The notes beneath the pieces were generated by a model that saw nothing but the letters and a program-made list of their open reading frames with translations, was not told the DNA's origin and did not search any database. From Streptomyces cellulosae (GTDB lineage: Bacteria > Actinomycetota > Actinomycetes > Streptomycetales > Streptomycetaceae): a stretch of 23,707 bases of DNA. Of this stretch, positions 14,678 through 21,998 are shown one piece after another. Position 1 is the first letter of the stretch. Every line of letters begins with the position of its first letter. The stretch lies in the NCBI RefSeq assembly GCF_000721105.1, contig NZ_JOEV01000072.1, forward strand, positions 1 to 23,707. The letters are read 5' to 3'. The position numbers and the translations under genes were made by a program.

Positions 14678-15211
14678 ATGAGCACAGCGTACGAGACCAC
14701 GATCGAGAACCCCGTTCCCCCGCAGGACCTGTCCGGCATCGTCGGGCACCGCTTCATCTACACGTACGCCAATGGCTGGCAGTACGAGATGTACGTCAAG
14801 AACGCGACCACCATCGACTACCGCATCCACTCCGGCCACGTCGGCGGCCGCTGGGTGAAGGACCAGAAGGTCGACCTGGTGGAGCTGACCAAGGGCGTCT
14901 ACAAGGTCTCCTGGACCGAGCCCACCGGCACGTCGGTGTCGGTGAACGTGATCCCCGCCGAGCGGGTGCTGCACGGCGTGATCTTCTTCCCCGACTGGAT
15001 CCGCACCCACGGCGAGCGGACCGTCCTCTTCCAGAACGACCACCTCGACGAGATGCGCAAGTACCGCGACGAGGGCCCCACCTACCCGCTCTACGTCGTC
15101 CCGGAGTTCGCCCGGATCACGCTCTTCGAGTACGTCGGCGAGAACGACGAGGACGTGGTGTCCGTGGCCCCGGACGAGCTGCCGACGGGCTGGTCGGACC
15201 GGACCAACTGA
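14678..15211 (+). CDS. padC: Phenolic acid decarboxylase
   Basis: This 177-residue protein is a clear member of the phenolic acid decarboxylase family (PF05870). It converts p-coumaric, ferulic or caffeic acid to the vinylphenol and CO2 without a cofactor. Long blocks match the Bacillus and Lactobacillus enzymes: [57 protein letters not shown] and [20 protein letters not shown]. The catalytic residues of the B. subtilis enzyme (Tyr11, Tyr13, Arg41, Glu64) correspond here to Tyr28, Tyr30, Arg58 and Glu81, all present. An N-terminal extension of about 17 residues is the main difference. The ATG follows the palindrome by 7 nt with only a weak AGAAG, so the leader must be very short. It is a soluble dimeric enzyme for detoxifying plant-derived hydroxycinnamates. 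Confidence 0.95.
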   Translation: MSTAYETTIENPVPPQDLSGIVGHRFIYTYANGWQYEMYVKNATTIDYRIHSGHVGGRWVKDQKVDLVELTKGVYKVSWTEPTGTSVSVNVIPAERVLHGVIFFPDWIRTHGERTVLFQNDHLDEMRKYRDEGPTYPLYVVPEFARITLFEYVGENDEDVVSVAPDELPTGWSDRTN

Positions 15212-15230
15212 GCGCGCAGGTCAGCCCGGG

Positions 15231-15812
15231 TCAGTCGTCGCCGTCGAGGAGGGTGTCGACGGAGAGTTCCAGGCTGACGCCGACCGACTCGGGGACGGGG
15301 ACGCTCTGGCCTCGCTTGAAGCACTGAGGGTCGGGGTACTTGCCGTCGGCCGGGTCGGTGTGGAGGAGAACCTCGCCGTGTTTGCGGTCGGCGATGAGGT
15401 AGGCGGGGATGCCGGCCTGGGCGTAGCACTCGACCTTGGGGCCGAGGTCGTCGGACCAGTTCGACGATGTCACTTCGACCACCAGACGGAAAACGTTCGG
15501 TGCGTAGTAGTTCTTTGTGACGTGAGCGTCCCGGAAGTCCGCGTCGACAATGGCGAAGTCAGGGATCGCGAAGTCCGCGGGCATCGTGGGCAGCCAGATG
15601 CCGACACCCTGGACGTACCTGAGCCCAGCCTTCCGGGCTCCTGCCATATGGAACTGCACGACCAGCCAGGACAACGACAGCGCATGCGAGCCGTCCGGCG
15701 GCGGTGTCACGGTAAGCCTCCCCTGGAGAATCTCCACGCGGTGGCCAGGCAGTGCACGGGCAAGCTGGTCGGCAGCCTCGCCCAGGGTCAGCTCCTGCTG
15801 CAGTACGGCCAT
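15231..15812 (-). CDS. Uma2 family (PF05685) restriction-endonuclease-fold protein
   Basis: This 193-residue protein is of the Uma2/DUF820 family, abundant in cyanobacteria and Streptomyces. It has a PD-(D/E)XK nuclease-like fold: PDFAIVDADF (Asp85), VFRLVVEVTSSNW (Glu113), and DDLGPKVECYAQAGIPAYLI with Lys126, the spacing of a D...E...K active site. DNA cleavage has not been shown for most members, so the function is open. ATG 15812 is chosen over the longer frame (to 15887) because AAGGAGGA lies just upstream. It is on the same strand as the mutase gene, 93 nt beyond the mutase stop, but nothing links the two functionally. Families like this are often duplicated and mobile, although base composition here matches the surroundings. 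Confidence 0.85.
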   Translation of the reverse strand: MAVLQQELTLGEAADQLARALPGHRVEILQGRLTVTPPPDGSHALSLSWLVVQFHMAGARKAGLRYVQGVGIWLPTMPADFAIPDFAIVDADFRDAHVTKNYYAPNVFRLVVEVTSSNWSDDLGPKVECYAQAGIPAYLIADRKHGEVLLHTDPADGKYPDPQCFKRGQSVPVPESVGVSLELSVDTLLDGDD

Positions 15813-15905
15813 GGCGTCCTCCTTTTCGGGGCCCACTCTGCAACGAGCGTAACCGGAGCCAGGCGGATCCTGCCGATGATCACTCATACGGAGTAACCGC
15901 CCAGC

Positions 15906-17486
15906 TCAGAAGGCATCCGACGGCACGTATGTCCCCCAAACCCCGCGGAGGGCGTTGCACACCTCGCCCACCGTCGCCCGTGCCCGCAGCGCGTCCTTCA
16001 TCGGGTACAGGACGTTGTCCTCGCCCTCGGCGGCCTTCTTCAGGGCGTCCAGGGCGGAGTCCACGGCCGACTGGTCACGTTCCGCCCGCAGCTTCGCCAG
16101 CCGCTCCGCCTGCTGGGCCTCGATGGCCGGGTCGACGCGAAGGGGTTCGTACGGCTCCTCCGCGTCGAGCTGGTAGCGGTTGACGCCGACCACGACCCGT
16201 TCGCCGGAGTCGGTCTCCTGGGCGATGCGGTACGCGGAGTGCTCGATCTCGCTCTTCTGGAAGCCGTGCTCGATCGCGTTGACCGCGCCGCCGAGGTCCT
16301 CCACCTTCGCCATCAGCGCGATGGCCGCCGCCTCGACCTCGTCGGTCATCTTCTCGACGACGTACGAGCCGGCGAACGGGTCGACCGTCGCGGTCACGTC
16401 CGTCTCGTAGGCCAGCACCTGCTGCGTGCGCAGAGCCAGCCGCGCGCTCTTGTCCGTCGGCAGCGCGATCGCCTCGTCGAAGGAGTTGGTGTGCAGGGAC
16501 TGCGTGCCGCCGAGGACGGCCGCCAGGCCCTGGACCGCGACCCGGACCAGGTTCACCTCCGGCTGCTGGGCCGTCAGCTGCACGCCCGCCGTCTGCGTGT
16601 GGAAACGCAGCATCAGCGACTTGGGGTTCTTCGCACCGAACTCCTCCCGCATCACCTTCGCCCAGATCCGGCGGGCGGCACGGAACTTGGCGACCTCCTC
16701 CAGGATCGTCGTACGGGCGACGAAGAAGAAGGACAGGCGGGGCGCGAAGTCGTCGACGTCCATGCCCGCCGCCACGGCCGTCCGGACGTACTCGATGCCG
16801 TCGGCGAGCGTGAACGCGATCTCCTGCGCGGGCGACGCGCCCGCCTCCGCCATGTGATAGCCGGAGATCGAGATCGTGTTCCACTTCGGGATCTCGGCCT
16901 TGCAGTACTTGAAGATGTCCGCGATCAGCCGCAGGGACGGCTTCGGCGGGAAGATGTACGTCCCGCGCGCGATGTACTCCTTCAGCACGTCGTTCTGGAT
17001 CGTGCCCGTGAGCTGGTCGGCGCTCACGCCCTGCTCCTCGGCGACCAGTTGGTACAGGAGCAGCAGCAGCGCCGCCGGCGCGTTGATCGTCATCGACGTC
17101 GACACCTTGTCCAGCGGGATCCCGCCGAACAGCACCCGCATGTCGTCGATCGAGTCGATCGCCACACCCACCTTGCCGACCTCACCGCTCGCGATCGGGG
17201 CGTCCGAGTCGTGGCCCATCTGGGTCGGCAGGTCGAAGGCGACCGACAACCCCATCGTGCCGTTGGCGATCAGCTGCTTGTAGCGGGCGTTGGACTCCGT
17301 CGCCGTACCGAAACCGGCGTACTGCCGCATCGTCCACGGCCGGCCCGTGTACATCGACGGATACACGCCCCGGGTGAAGGGATACCTCCCCGGCTCCCCC
17401 AGCTTCTCGGCCGGATCCCAGCCCTCCAGGGCCTCCGGCCCGTACACCGGCTCGATGGGCAGCCCGGACTCCGACTCGCGCGCCAT
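15906..17486 (-). CDS. Methylmalonyl-CoA mutase-type catalytic subunit without B12 domain
   Basis: This 526-residue acyl-CoA mutase large subunit (PF01642) has a TIM barrel that binds the CoA ester. The usual ~130-residue cobalamin-binding domain with DxHxxG is missing, so it needs a separate small subunit, as isobutyryl-CoA mutase does. Active-site residues can be matched to Propionibacterium methylmalonyl-CoA mutase. Tyr89 corresponds to Tyr56 in [10 protein letters not shown], Arg207 to Arg174 in KEYIARGTY, and His244 to His211 in [12 protein letters not shown]. Isobutyryl-CoA mutases carry Phe and Gln at the first two positions, so a carboxylated substrate (methylmalonyl- or ethylmalonyl-CoA) is expected. 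ATG 17486 has GGGAGG 9 nt upstream. No small-subunit gene lies in the window, so the partner must be encoded elsewhere. It probably acts in propionate, valine or polyketide-precursor metabolism. Confidence 0.93.
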   Translation of the reverse strand: MARESESGLPIEPVYGPEALEGWDPAEKLGEPGRYPFTRGVYPSMYTGRPWTMRQYAGFGTATESNARYKQLIANGTMGLSVAFDLPTQMGHDSDAPIASGEVGKVGVAIDSIDDMRVLFGGIPLDKVSTSMTINAPAALLLLLYQLVAEEQGVSADQLTGTIQNDVLKEYIARGTYIFPPKPSLRLIADIFKYCKAEIPKWNTISISGYHMAEAGASPAQEIAFTLADGIEYVRTAVAAGMDVDDFAPRLSFFFVARTTILEEVAKFRAARRIWAKVMREEFGAKNPKSLMLRFHTQTAGVQLTAQQPEVNLVRVAVQGLAAVLGGTQSLHTNSFDEAIALPTDKSARLALRTQQVLAYETDVTATVDPFAGSYVVEKMTDEVEAAAIALMAKVEDLGGAVNAIEHGFQKSEIEHSAYRIAQETDSGERVVVGVNRYQLDAEEPYEPLRVDPAIEAQQAERLAKLRAERDQSAVDSALDALKKAAEGEDNVLYPMKDALRARATVGEVCNALRGVWGTYVPSDAF

Positions 17487-17507
17487 GGTGTGATGCCTCC
17501 CGCTGAG

Positions 17508-17533
17508 CAGTTGCTCGCCAGTTACCAGCAGTT
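17508..17533. repeat. Helically phased CAGTT repeats upstream of the mutase gene
   Basis: CAGTT occurs at 17508-17512, 17519-17523 and 17529-17533, spaced 11 and 10 bp, directly upstream of the mutase start on the opposite strand. Regular one-turn spacing is typical of a protein binding one face of DNA. Confidence 0.35.
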
Positions 17534-17544
17534 TTCAGCTGTCA

Positions 17545-17582
17545 GCCACTACGGTCCGACCCTTTCGACGGACTGTAGTGGC
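17545..17582. promoter_or_regulatory. 14-bp inverted repeat between divergent mutase and transpeptidase genes
   Basis: The arms GCCACTACGGTCCG and CGGACTGTAGTGGC pair over 14 positions with a single G-T wobble, around a 10-nt spacer. Neither flanking gene ends here; both start away from it. It is therefore more likely an operator or a leader hairpin than a terminator. Confidence 0.55.
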
Positions 17583-17738
17583 GTGCGTGCGTCCGGTGGA
17601 AGGAGCACGCTGGGACCTTGCTCACAGGGTGAATGCGGTCCCCGTCACAACAATGCCGTGCTGTTCGCCCGACGTCATTCGGGGGGAACATCCCAGACGG
17701 GGGGACGAGCGCGGGGCGGGGATGAGCATGGGGCGGGG

Positions 17739-18596
17739 ATGGGGATGCAGATGGGCATGAGGACGGGGATGGGGATGCGGGGGTCGATCGCCGTCCTGGC
17801 CGGCGCGGCCGCCCTGATGACGGTGTGCGGCTGTACCGTGCAGGCGCCGGACGGGGACGGCAAGGCCCGTTCACCGGTCCACATCGAGGTCAGCCGAACG
17901 GCACCGGCCGACGAGAAGTCCGGCAGCCCGCCGCCGGCCGGCACTCCCGCTCCGGCCCCTGCTCCTGTCGGCCTGTGGTCCCGGGGCGACAGCGGCCCCG
18001 ACGTCCGCGAGCTCCAGGCCCGGCTGCGGCAGGTCGACTGGCTGTTCGACGGGCCGACGGGGACGTACGACGATCTGACCGAGCAGGCGGTCAAGGGGTT
18101 CCAGGGCAAGCGAGGGCTGCCGACGACCGGGCGGACCGACAGCGTCACCTGGCAGCGGCTGCTGCGGATGACGCGCGAGCCGGGAAAGTGGGAGCTGTAC
18201 CTGATGGGCGGCCAGCCGGCCGCCGCGCCGGACCCCCGCTGTCTGACCGGCCGGGTGCTGTGCATCAGCAAGTCGAGCCGCACACTGCGCTGGATGATCG
18301 ACGGCCGCACGGTGATGACGCTGCCGGTCCGCTTCGGCTCGCAGTACACACCCACCCGCGAAGGCGTGTTCAGCGTCTACTGGAAGTCCCGCCACCATGT
18401 GTCGACGCTCTACGACTCCCCGATGCCGTACGCCCTGTTCTTCAGCGGCGGCCAGGCCGTGCACTACTCGTACGACTTCGCGGCCCGCGGTTACTCCGGC
18501 GGGTCGCACGGCTGCGTCAACGTACGGGACGAGGCGGCGATCGCGGATCTGTTCGCGCAGGTGAGGAACGGCGACAAGGTCGTCGTGTACCGGTGA
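17739..18596 (+). CDS. L,D-transpeptidase lipoprotein with peptidoglycan-binding domain
   Basis: This 285-residue exported protein has a signal peptide whose hydrophobic core SIAVLAGAAALMTV runs into CGC; Cys32 is a plausible lipidated residue though the lipobox is imperfect. A Pro/Ala linker (60-78) follows. A PG_binding_1 domain spans about 79-143 (LWSRGDSGPDVRELQARL, GTYDDLTEQAVKGFQ, GLPTTGRTDSVTWQRLL). A YkuD catalytic domain (PF03734) spans about 171-284. Its signature is HYSYDF (His242) with GGSHGCVNVRD, where Cys259 is the nucleophile. It would form 3-3 crosslinks or attach proteins in the wall, outside the membrane. The start is ambiguous: ATG codons at 17739, 17745, 17751, 17757, 17769 and 17775 lie in a GGGGATG-rich repeat. 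A strong hairpin follows the stop. Confidence 0.9.
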   Translation: MGMQMGMRTGMGMRGSIAVLAGAAALMTVCGCTVQAPDGDGKARSPVHIEVSRTAPADEKSGSPPPAGTPAPAPAPVGLWSRGDSGPDVRELQARLRQVDWLFDGPTGTYDDLTEQAVKGFQGKRGLPTTGRTDSVTWQRLLRMTREPGKWELYLMGGQPAAAPDPRCLTGRVLCISKSSRTLRWMIDGRTVMTLPVRFGSQYTPTREGVFSVYWKSRHHVSTLYDSPMPYALFFSGGQAVHYSYDFAARGYSGGSHGCVNVRDEAAIADLFAQVRNGDKVVVYR

Positions 18597-18614
18597 GACC
18601 GGCAGTGGGAGTGG

Positions 18615-18653
18615 GGCGCGGGCGGGACCGGGGGAACGTGTCCCGCCCGCGCC
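18615..18653 (+). terminator. Strong hairpin terminator after the L,D-transpeptidase gene
   Basis: A perfect 14-bp GC stem (18615-18628 with 18640-18653; arms begin GGCGCGGGCGGGAC) has an 11-nt loop and lies about 20 nt after the stop. There is no T-tract. It may work in both directions between the convergent transpeptidase and anti-sigma operons. Confidence 0.75.
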
Positions 18654-18825
18654 AGGTGCACGAGCCGAAGGTACGGGGGGAACCCCGGCTCCGTGCGACG
18701 GCCGATGACCAGTCGGCTCACTCAGTACTGCGCCCCGACGGCCGAAAACGTCACACCCTGCGCGAAGGAATTTCTCCGACTTGGGAAACCGCAGGTCAGA
18801 GGGCTATTGCGCGGGGGCGCGTCGC

Positions 18826-19869
18826 TCACCGACTGCCCCGGTCGCTCTGGTTGCTCCGGTTGTTCCCGTTGCTCTGAGCGCCGTGGCCCCCTGTGCCGCC
18901 GCTGCCCTTCCCCTTGTGCCTGCCTCGGTCGCCCCTGTGGCCGCCGTCGTCGCCTCTGTGGCCGCCGTGGTCGTCCTTGCCGTCCTTGGCGCCCTTGCCG
19001 TCCTTGGCGTCCTTGTTGTTCTCGTTGCTCTCGTCGTTCTTCTTGGTCCGGCCCTTGCCGTCGTTCCCGGACGAGGAGCCGGCCAGTAGTTCCTTGCAGT
19101 ACTTCTTCACGTACGAGGATCCGCCCGCCGCGAACTCCAGCGTGTGCCGGCGGCCGGCGGCCAGCCCCTTGCCGTCGCGCATGTCGCGGCAGGCCGGGAG
19201 AGCCCCGGGCCAGGCACGTCCCGGCCGGCCGGTCCGGCCCTCGGAGCCGGAGGTGGCGCCGGGGGTCGGGGAGGAGCCGCCGTCCGCGGTGTCGTGCGAG
19301 CCACCGGGACCGGTGCCGGCGTCGGAGGAGGGCTCGTTCCGCGGGATCGTCCCGGACGACGGCGAGACGGCCGGGCCGTTCGGTGTCGCCGCGGCCGAGA
19401 CGGAGGCGGTGGGGTCCGGTTCCGTTTCGCCGAACCGCGTCGCCAGGAGTCCGGTTCCGGCCGCGACGCCGCCGACCATGCCGACGGCCAGCGCGGCCGC
19501 CAGCCCGAAGCGGACGGTACGGCCCCGCCGGGGGCGCGGGCCGCCCCGGTCCGGGCCTGAGATGCGAACCAGTACGGCGTCGGCGGTACGGTCGCCGGAG
19601 CGATGCCCGGAGGCGGCGCGCTCACCGGCACGGTCACTGACCCAGTCGTCCACCCGATCCACGCGCGCCTTGCGGAAGGCGGCCAACGCGGCTGCCTCAC
19701 CGGGGAGTTCGCCGCTGATCGGCGCGGGTTCCACGGTGAGCGCGTCCAGCGTCTTCGCGAGCCGTTCGGCCTGGTCGCGGGCGGCCGTACCGACGCCTTC
19801 GAGGGACTCTCCGCTCAGCAAACGCTCCGCTGTTTCGCGGTCCAGCCACGTGTACTGCTCGTCGGCCAT
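18826..19869 (-). CDS. Membrane anti-sigma factor of ECF pair 1
   Basis: This 347-residue protein is translationally coupled to the upstream ECF sigma gene: the sigma TGA shares its A with this ATG. Residues 1-118 are cytoplasmic (WLDRETAERLLSGESLEG, EAAALAAFRKARVDRVDDW) and should bind the sigma factor. One transmembrane helix spans about 120-144 (FGLAAALAVGMVGGVAAGTG). The outer part has a Ser/Pro/Thr linker, then a compact module from Cys227 to Cys258 (ACRDMRDGKGLAAG ... AAGGSSYVKKYC), then a long hydrophilic tail of Asp, Lys, Gly and His with KDGKGAKDGKDDHGGHRGD-like repeats. It is not a classical zinc anti-sigma (no HxxxCxxC seen). The module recurs in the paralogue encoded next door. 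The role is inferred from operon position and topology; the signal is unknown. Confidence 0.8.
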   Translation of the reverse strand: MADEQYTWLDRETAERLLSGESLEGVGTAARDQAERLAKTLDALTVEPAPISGELPGEAAALAAFRKARVDRVDDWVSDRAGERAASGHRSGDRTADAVLVRISGPDRGGPRPRRGRTVRFGLAAALAVGMVGGVAAGTGLLATRFGETEPDPTASVSAAATPNGPAVSPSSGTIPRNEPSSDAGTGPGGSHDTADGGSSPTPGATSGSEGRTGRPGRAWPGALPACRDMRDGKGLAAGRRHTLEFAAGGSSYVKKYCKELLAGSSSGNDGKGRTKKNDESNENNKDAKDGKGAKDGKDDHGGHRGDDGGHRGDRGRHKGKGSGGTGGHGAQSNGNNRSNQSDRGSR

Positions 19870-20531
19870 CACATGTCCTTCTGCGTCCGCGCGCGCATAT
19901 GCGTCACACTCGCGGACGGCACCGCGCCGTCGCGCGGTTCTCGCTGGGGCGGCAGCGCGTCGAGCACTCCGGCCGATTCCACATCGTCGTCGAGGAGTTC
20001 CGCGAGCCGTTTCAGACCGCGGTGCGCTGCCGTCCGTACGGCGCCCGGGCGCTTGCCCAGCGTCTCGGCGGCGCTCTTCGCGTCGAGGCCCACCACCACG
20101 CGCAGCACGACGGCCTCGGCCTGGTCCTGCGGCAGCCGGGCGATGAGGGACAGTGTGGTGTCGGTGGCCAGTGCCTCGATGGCCTCGCCCGCGGTGTCGG
20201 ACTCGGCGGGCTTCCCGGTCAGCTCGGTCTCGTCGCCGACGGTCGCGGGGCGTCGCCCGCGCATACGTATGTGGTCGAGCGCCCGGTTGCGGGCGATCCG
20301 GGCGGCCCAGCCGCGGAAGCGGTCCGCGTCCCCGCTGAAGCGGTCCAGGTCCCGGGCGATCTGCAGCCACGCCTCGGACGCGACGTCCTCGGCGTCCGGG
20401 TCGCCGACGAGAGTGCGGACGTAGCCGAGCAGCCGCGGGTGCACCGCGCGGTACACAGTCCGGAACGCTGTCTCGTTCCCGTCCTGCGCCGCAAGCACCG
20501 CGGCCGTGAGCTCCGCGTCGTCCCCCAGCAC
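19869..20531 (-). CDS. ECF RNA polymerase sigma factor 1
   Basis: This is a 220-residue sigma-70 family protein of the ECF type. Region 2 (about 25-95) contains AFRTVYRAVHPRLLGYVRTL, DAEDVASEAWLQIARDLDRF and FRGWAARIARNRALDHIR. Region 4 (about 125-185) contains LIARLPQDQAEAVVLRVVVG, AETLGKRPGAVRTAAHRGLK and RLAEL. GTG 20531 is preferred to a much longer frame because GAGGGA lies 8 nt upstream and the protein then begins a few residues before region 2, as is usual. The C-terminal ~35 residues (ALPPQREPRDGAVPSASV) form a polar tail. The TGATG overlap with the anti-sigma gene indicates coupled, balanced synthesis. It is probably held at the membrane until an envelope signal releases it. Confidence 0.92.
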   Translation of the reverse strand: MLGDDAELTAAVLAAQDGNETAFRTVYRAVHPRLLGYVRTLVGDPDAEDVASEAWLQIARDLDRFSGDADRFRGWAARIARNRALDHIRMRGRRPATVGDETELTGKPAESDTAGEAIEALATDTTLSLIARLPQDQAEAVVLRVVVGLDAKSAAETLGKRPGAVRTAAHRGLKRLAELLDDDVESAGVLDALPPQREPRDGAVPSASVTHMRARTQKDM

Positions 20532-20902
20532 CCGTAACGTCCCTCTTCGATGGTCGCGATGTTCGGGACCGCAGTTGGTTGCGGATGGTCGTGAGTCCTG
20601 CGCGCCCCGGCGCGAAAGGCACGTTACGACCTGAAACCGTCGCTCGTCCACGTCCGTAGAAGATGCAACTACCTTGTCACGCGGGTCCGACACGCTGGGT
20701 GTGACAGAAAACGCACCCTCGGCGCTGTAGTGAGTACGGACCGCCGCGCGGTCCGTGCCGCGCGACGGTCGGGGCCTCTCCTGTGGGGGGTGGCGGCCCC
20801 GGCCGTTGCCGTGGCGGCGTGCGGGCGCGGGAGCGGGACGGCCACGGCGGGACGCCGGATCCGCATGACGAGACGCCGACGAGATACGCCGGGGCGCACC
20901 GC
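20532..20902. other. Control region upstream of sigma factor 1, no gene supported
   Basis: These 371 bases separate the two sigma/anti-sigma operons. The minus strand must hold the promoter of sigma operon 1. A GTGACA (20684-20679) with TACGGA 16 bp further on is a possible vegetative promoter but is not compelling. A plus-strand GTG frame from 20730 has a lipoprotein-like start (VAVAACG) but continues antisense through the anti-sigma gene and is not supported. Confidence 0.35.
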
Positions 20903-21998
20903 TTACCGCCGGGTCAGTTCTTCTTCCCCTTGGCTGCTGTTGGGACTGTCGGGGTCGTTGGGGTTGCCGGGGTCGTTGGTCTTGCCGACGCCACCGGTGC
21001 CACCGGCGTCCTGGCCGTTGCCGTCGCTCCCGGTCTGCCCCGCTGCCGCCTTGCCGGCATCGCCGCCCTTGTCCGTGCCGCCCGGGTTACCGGCGTTGCC
21101 CTCGTTCCCCGCGCCACCCGCCTTGCTCGGCTTGGTTTCGGGAGTCGCCCCGGCCAGTCGCCCGGCGCAGTAGGCCCGGACGTTCGCCTCGCCGCCCGCG
21201 GCCGTGACGAGTCGCTGCCAGGCCGTCGAGTCCAGCGCCTTGCCCCGGCCCTGGGCCTGCCCGTAGGCGCGGCAGTGGGCCTCGGTGTCCTTGGCGGTGG
21301 CCGGCCGGTCGGCGGGCGCGGGGGCGGAGGGGGCACCCGAGGTGGACGGGCCGCTGCTCGGGCTGCCCTGGGCTCCGCTCGCCGACGGGTTCGGGCGGCT
21401 GCTGGGCCGGTCCTGGGTGCCGTCCGGGCCGGGGCCCCCGTTTCCGATCGCGGCGAACGCGACACCCCCCAGCGTGAGGCTCGCGAGAGCCACGGAGAGC
21501 GTGGTCCGCACCGTCCGGGTGCGCCGCCGCTGCTCGCGGGGCCGCCAGTCGTCCCGGCGCCGGCTGCGCGCCCGTCGCGTCCCCGCCTCCCGGGCGGCCA
21601 GGAAGGCGGCCACGGCCCGCCGCTCCCCCTCGTCGTCGATCGGGTCTCTGCGCAGAGCGGTACGGAGCAGGGCTTCGAGGCCGGGGCTGTCACCCACTCC
21701 GGCCACCCCGGCCGCGCCGGACACCCCGGCCACGGAACCGGACCACGCATCGGCCTCCGCGCCGGGCGCGAACCCAGGTGCCGGGTGCGCGCGGCGACGG
21801 CCGGGCGTCCCGTCGCCGTTCTCTCGCTCACCCATGGCGTGTCCGTCCTGTCTGCCCTGCCTGGCCCGTCTGGCCCGTCTGACCTGTCTGGCTCGTCGGA
21901 CCTGTCCGGCCCGTCTCGCCTGTCCGCCTTGTCCGTACCCGGCCGCAGCCGTCCGGCTCCGTGCGGTCGTCCGGCATCCGGTCGCCGTCGTCCGTCAT
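20903..21998 (-). CDS. Membrane anti-sigma factor of ECF pair 2, apparently frameshifted near its start
   Basis: This is the paralogue of the first anti-sigma factor. The continuous frame starts at ATG 21835 and gives 310 residues. Its cytoplasmic part has LEALLRTALRRDPIDDEGER and AAFLAAREAG. A transmembrane helix lies at about 110-130 (TLSVALASLTLGGVAFAAIG), then a Ser/Pro linker, the two-Cys module (Cys188 to Cys223, ending AAGGEANVRAYC) and a Gly/Asn/Asp tail. However, the sigma 2 stop forms ATGA with an ATG at 21998. From there, 20 consecutive codons all end in G or C and encode MTDDGDRMPDDRTEPD, as expected for a coupled anti-sigma start. That frame is one base out of register with the body and stops at 21833-21831, after a 9-nt tandem repeat. 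Either a frameshift (real or sequencing) occurred or translation begins at 21835. The coordinates span both parts. Confidence 0.72.
21845..21934. repeat. Degenerate 9-nt tandem repeat, ten units, within the anti-sigma 2 start region
   Basis: The consensus on the plus strand is about GGCCCGTCT / GACCTGTCT. Clear units are at 21863, 21872, 21881, 21890, 21899, 21908, 21917 and 21926, with two weaker ones before. Read on the minus strand in the 21998 frame it encodes a run of Q/R-T-G triplets. Whole-unit changes keep frame, so unit slippage alone does not explain the frame change. Confidence 0.75.

Noticed and set aside
16239..17738. Long plus-strand frame leading into the L,D-transpeptidase
   Set aside because: It is antisense to the mutase gene, with Arg/Asp/Leu-rich shadow composition. 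The real protein starts at a signal peptide near 17739.
20730..21173. Plus-strand frame with a lipoprotein-like N terminus (VAVAACG)
   Set aside because: It runs antisense through the anti-sigma 2 gene, lacks a good ribosome binding site, and its later part is a low-complexity shadow of that gene's repeats.
21845..21934. CRISPR-like array
   Set aside because: The units are only 9 nt, contiguous and without spacers. It is a simple tandem repeat in a coding region.
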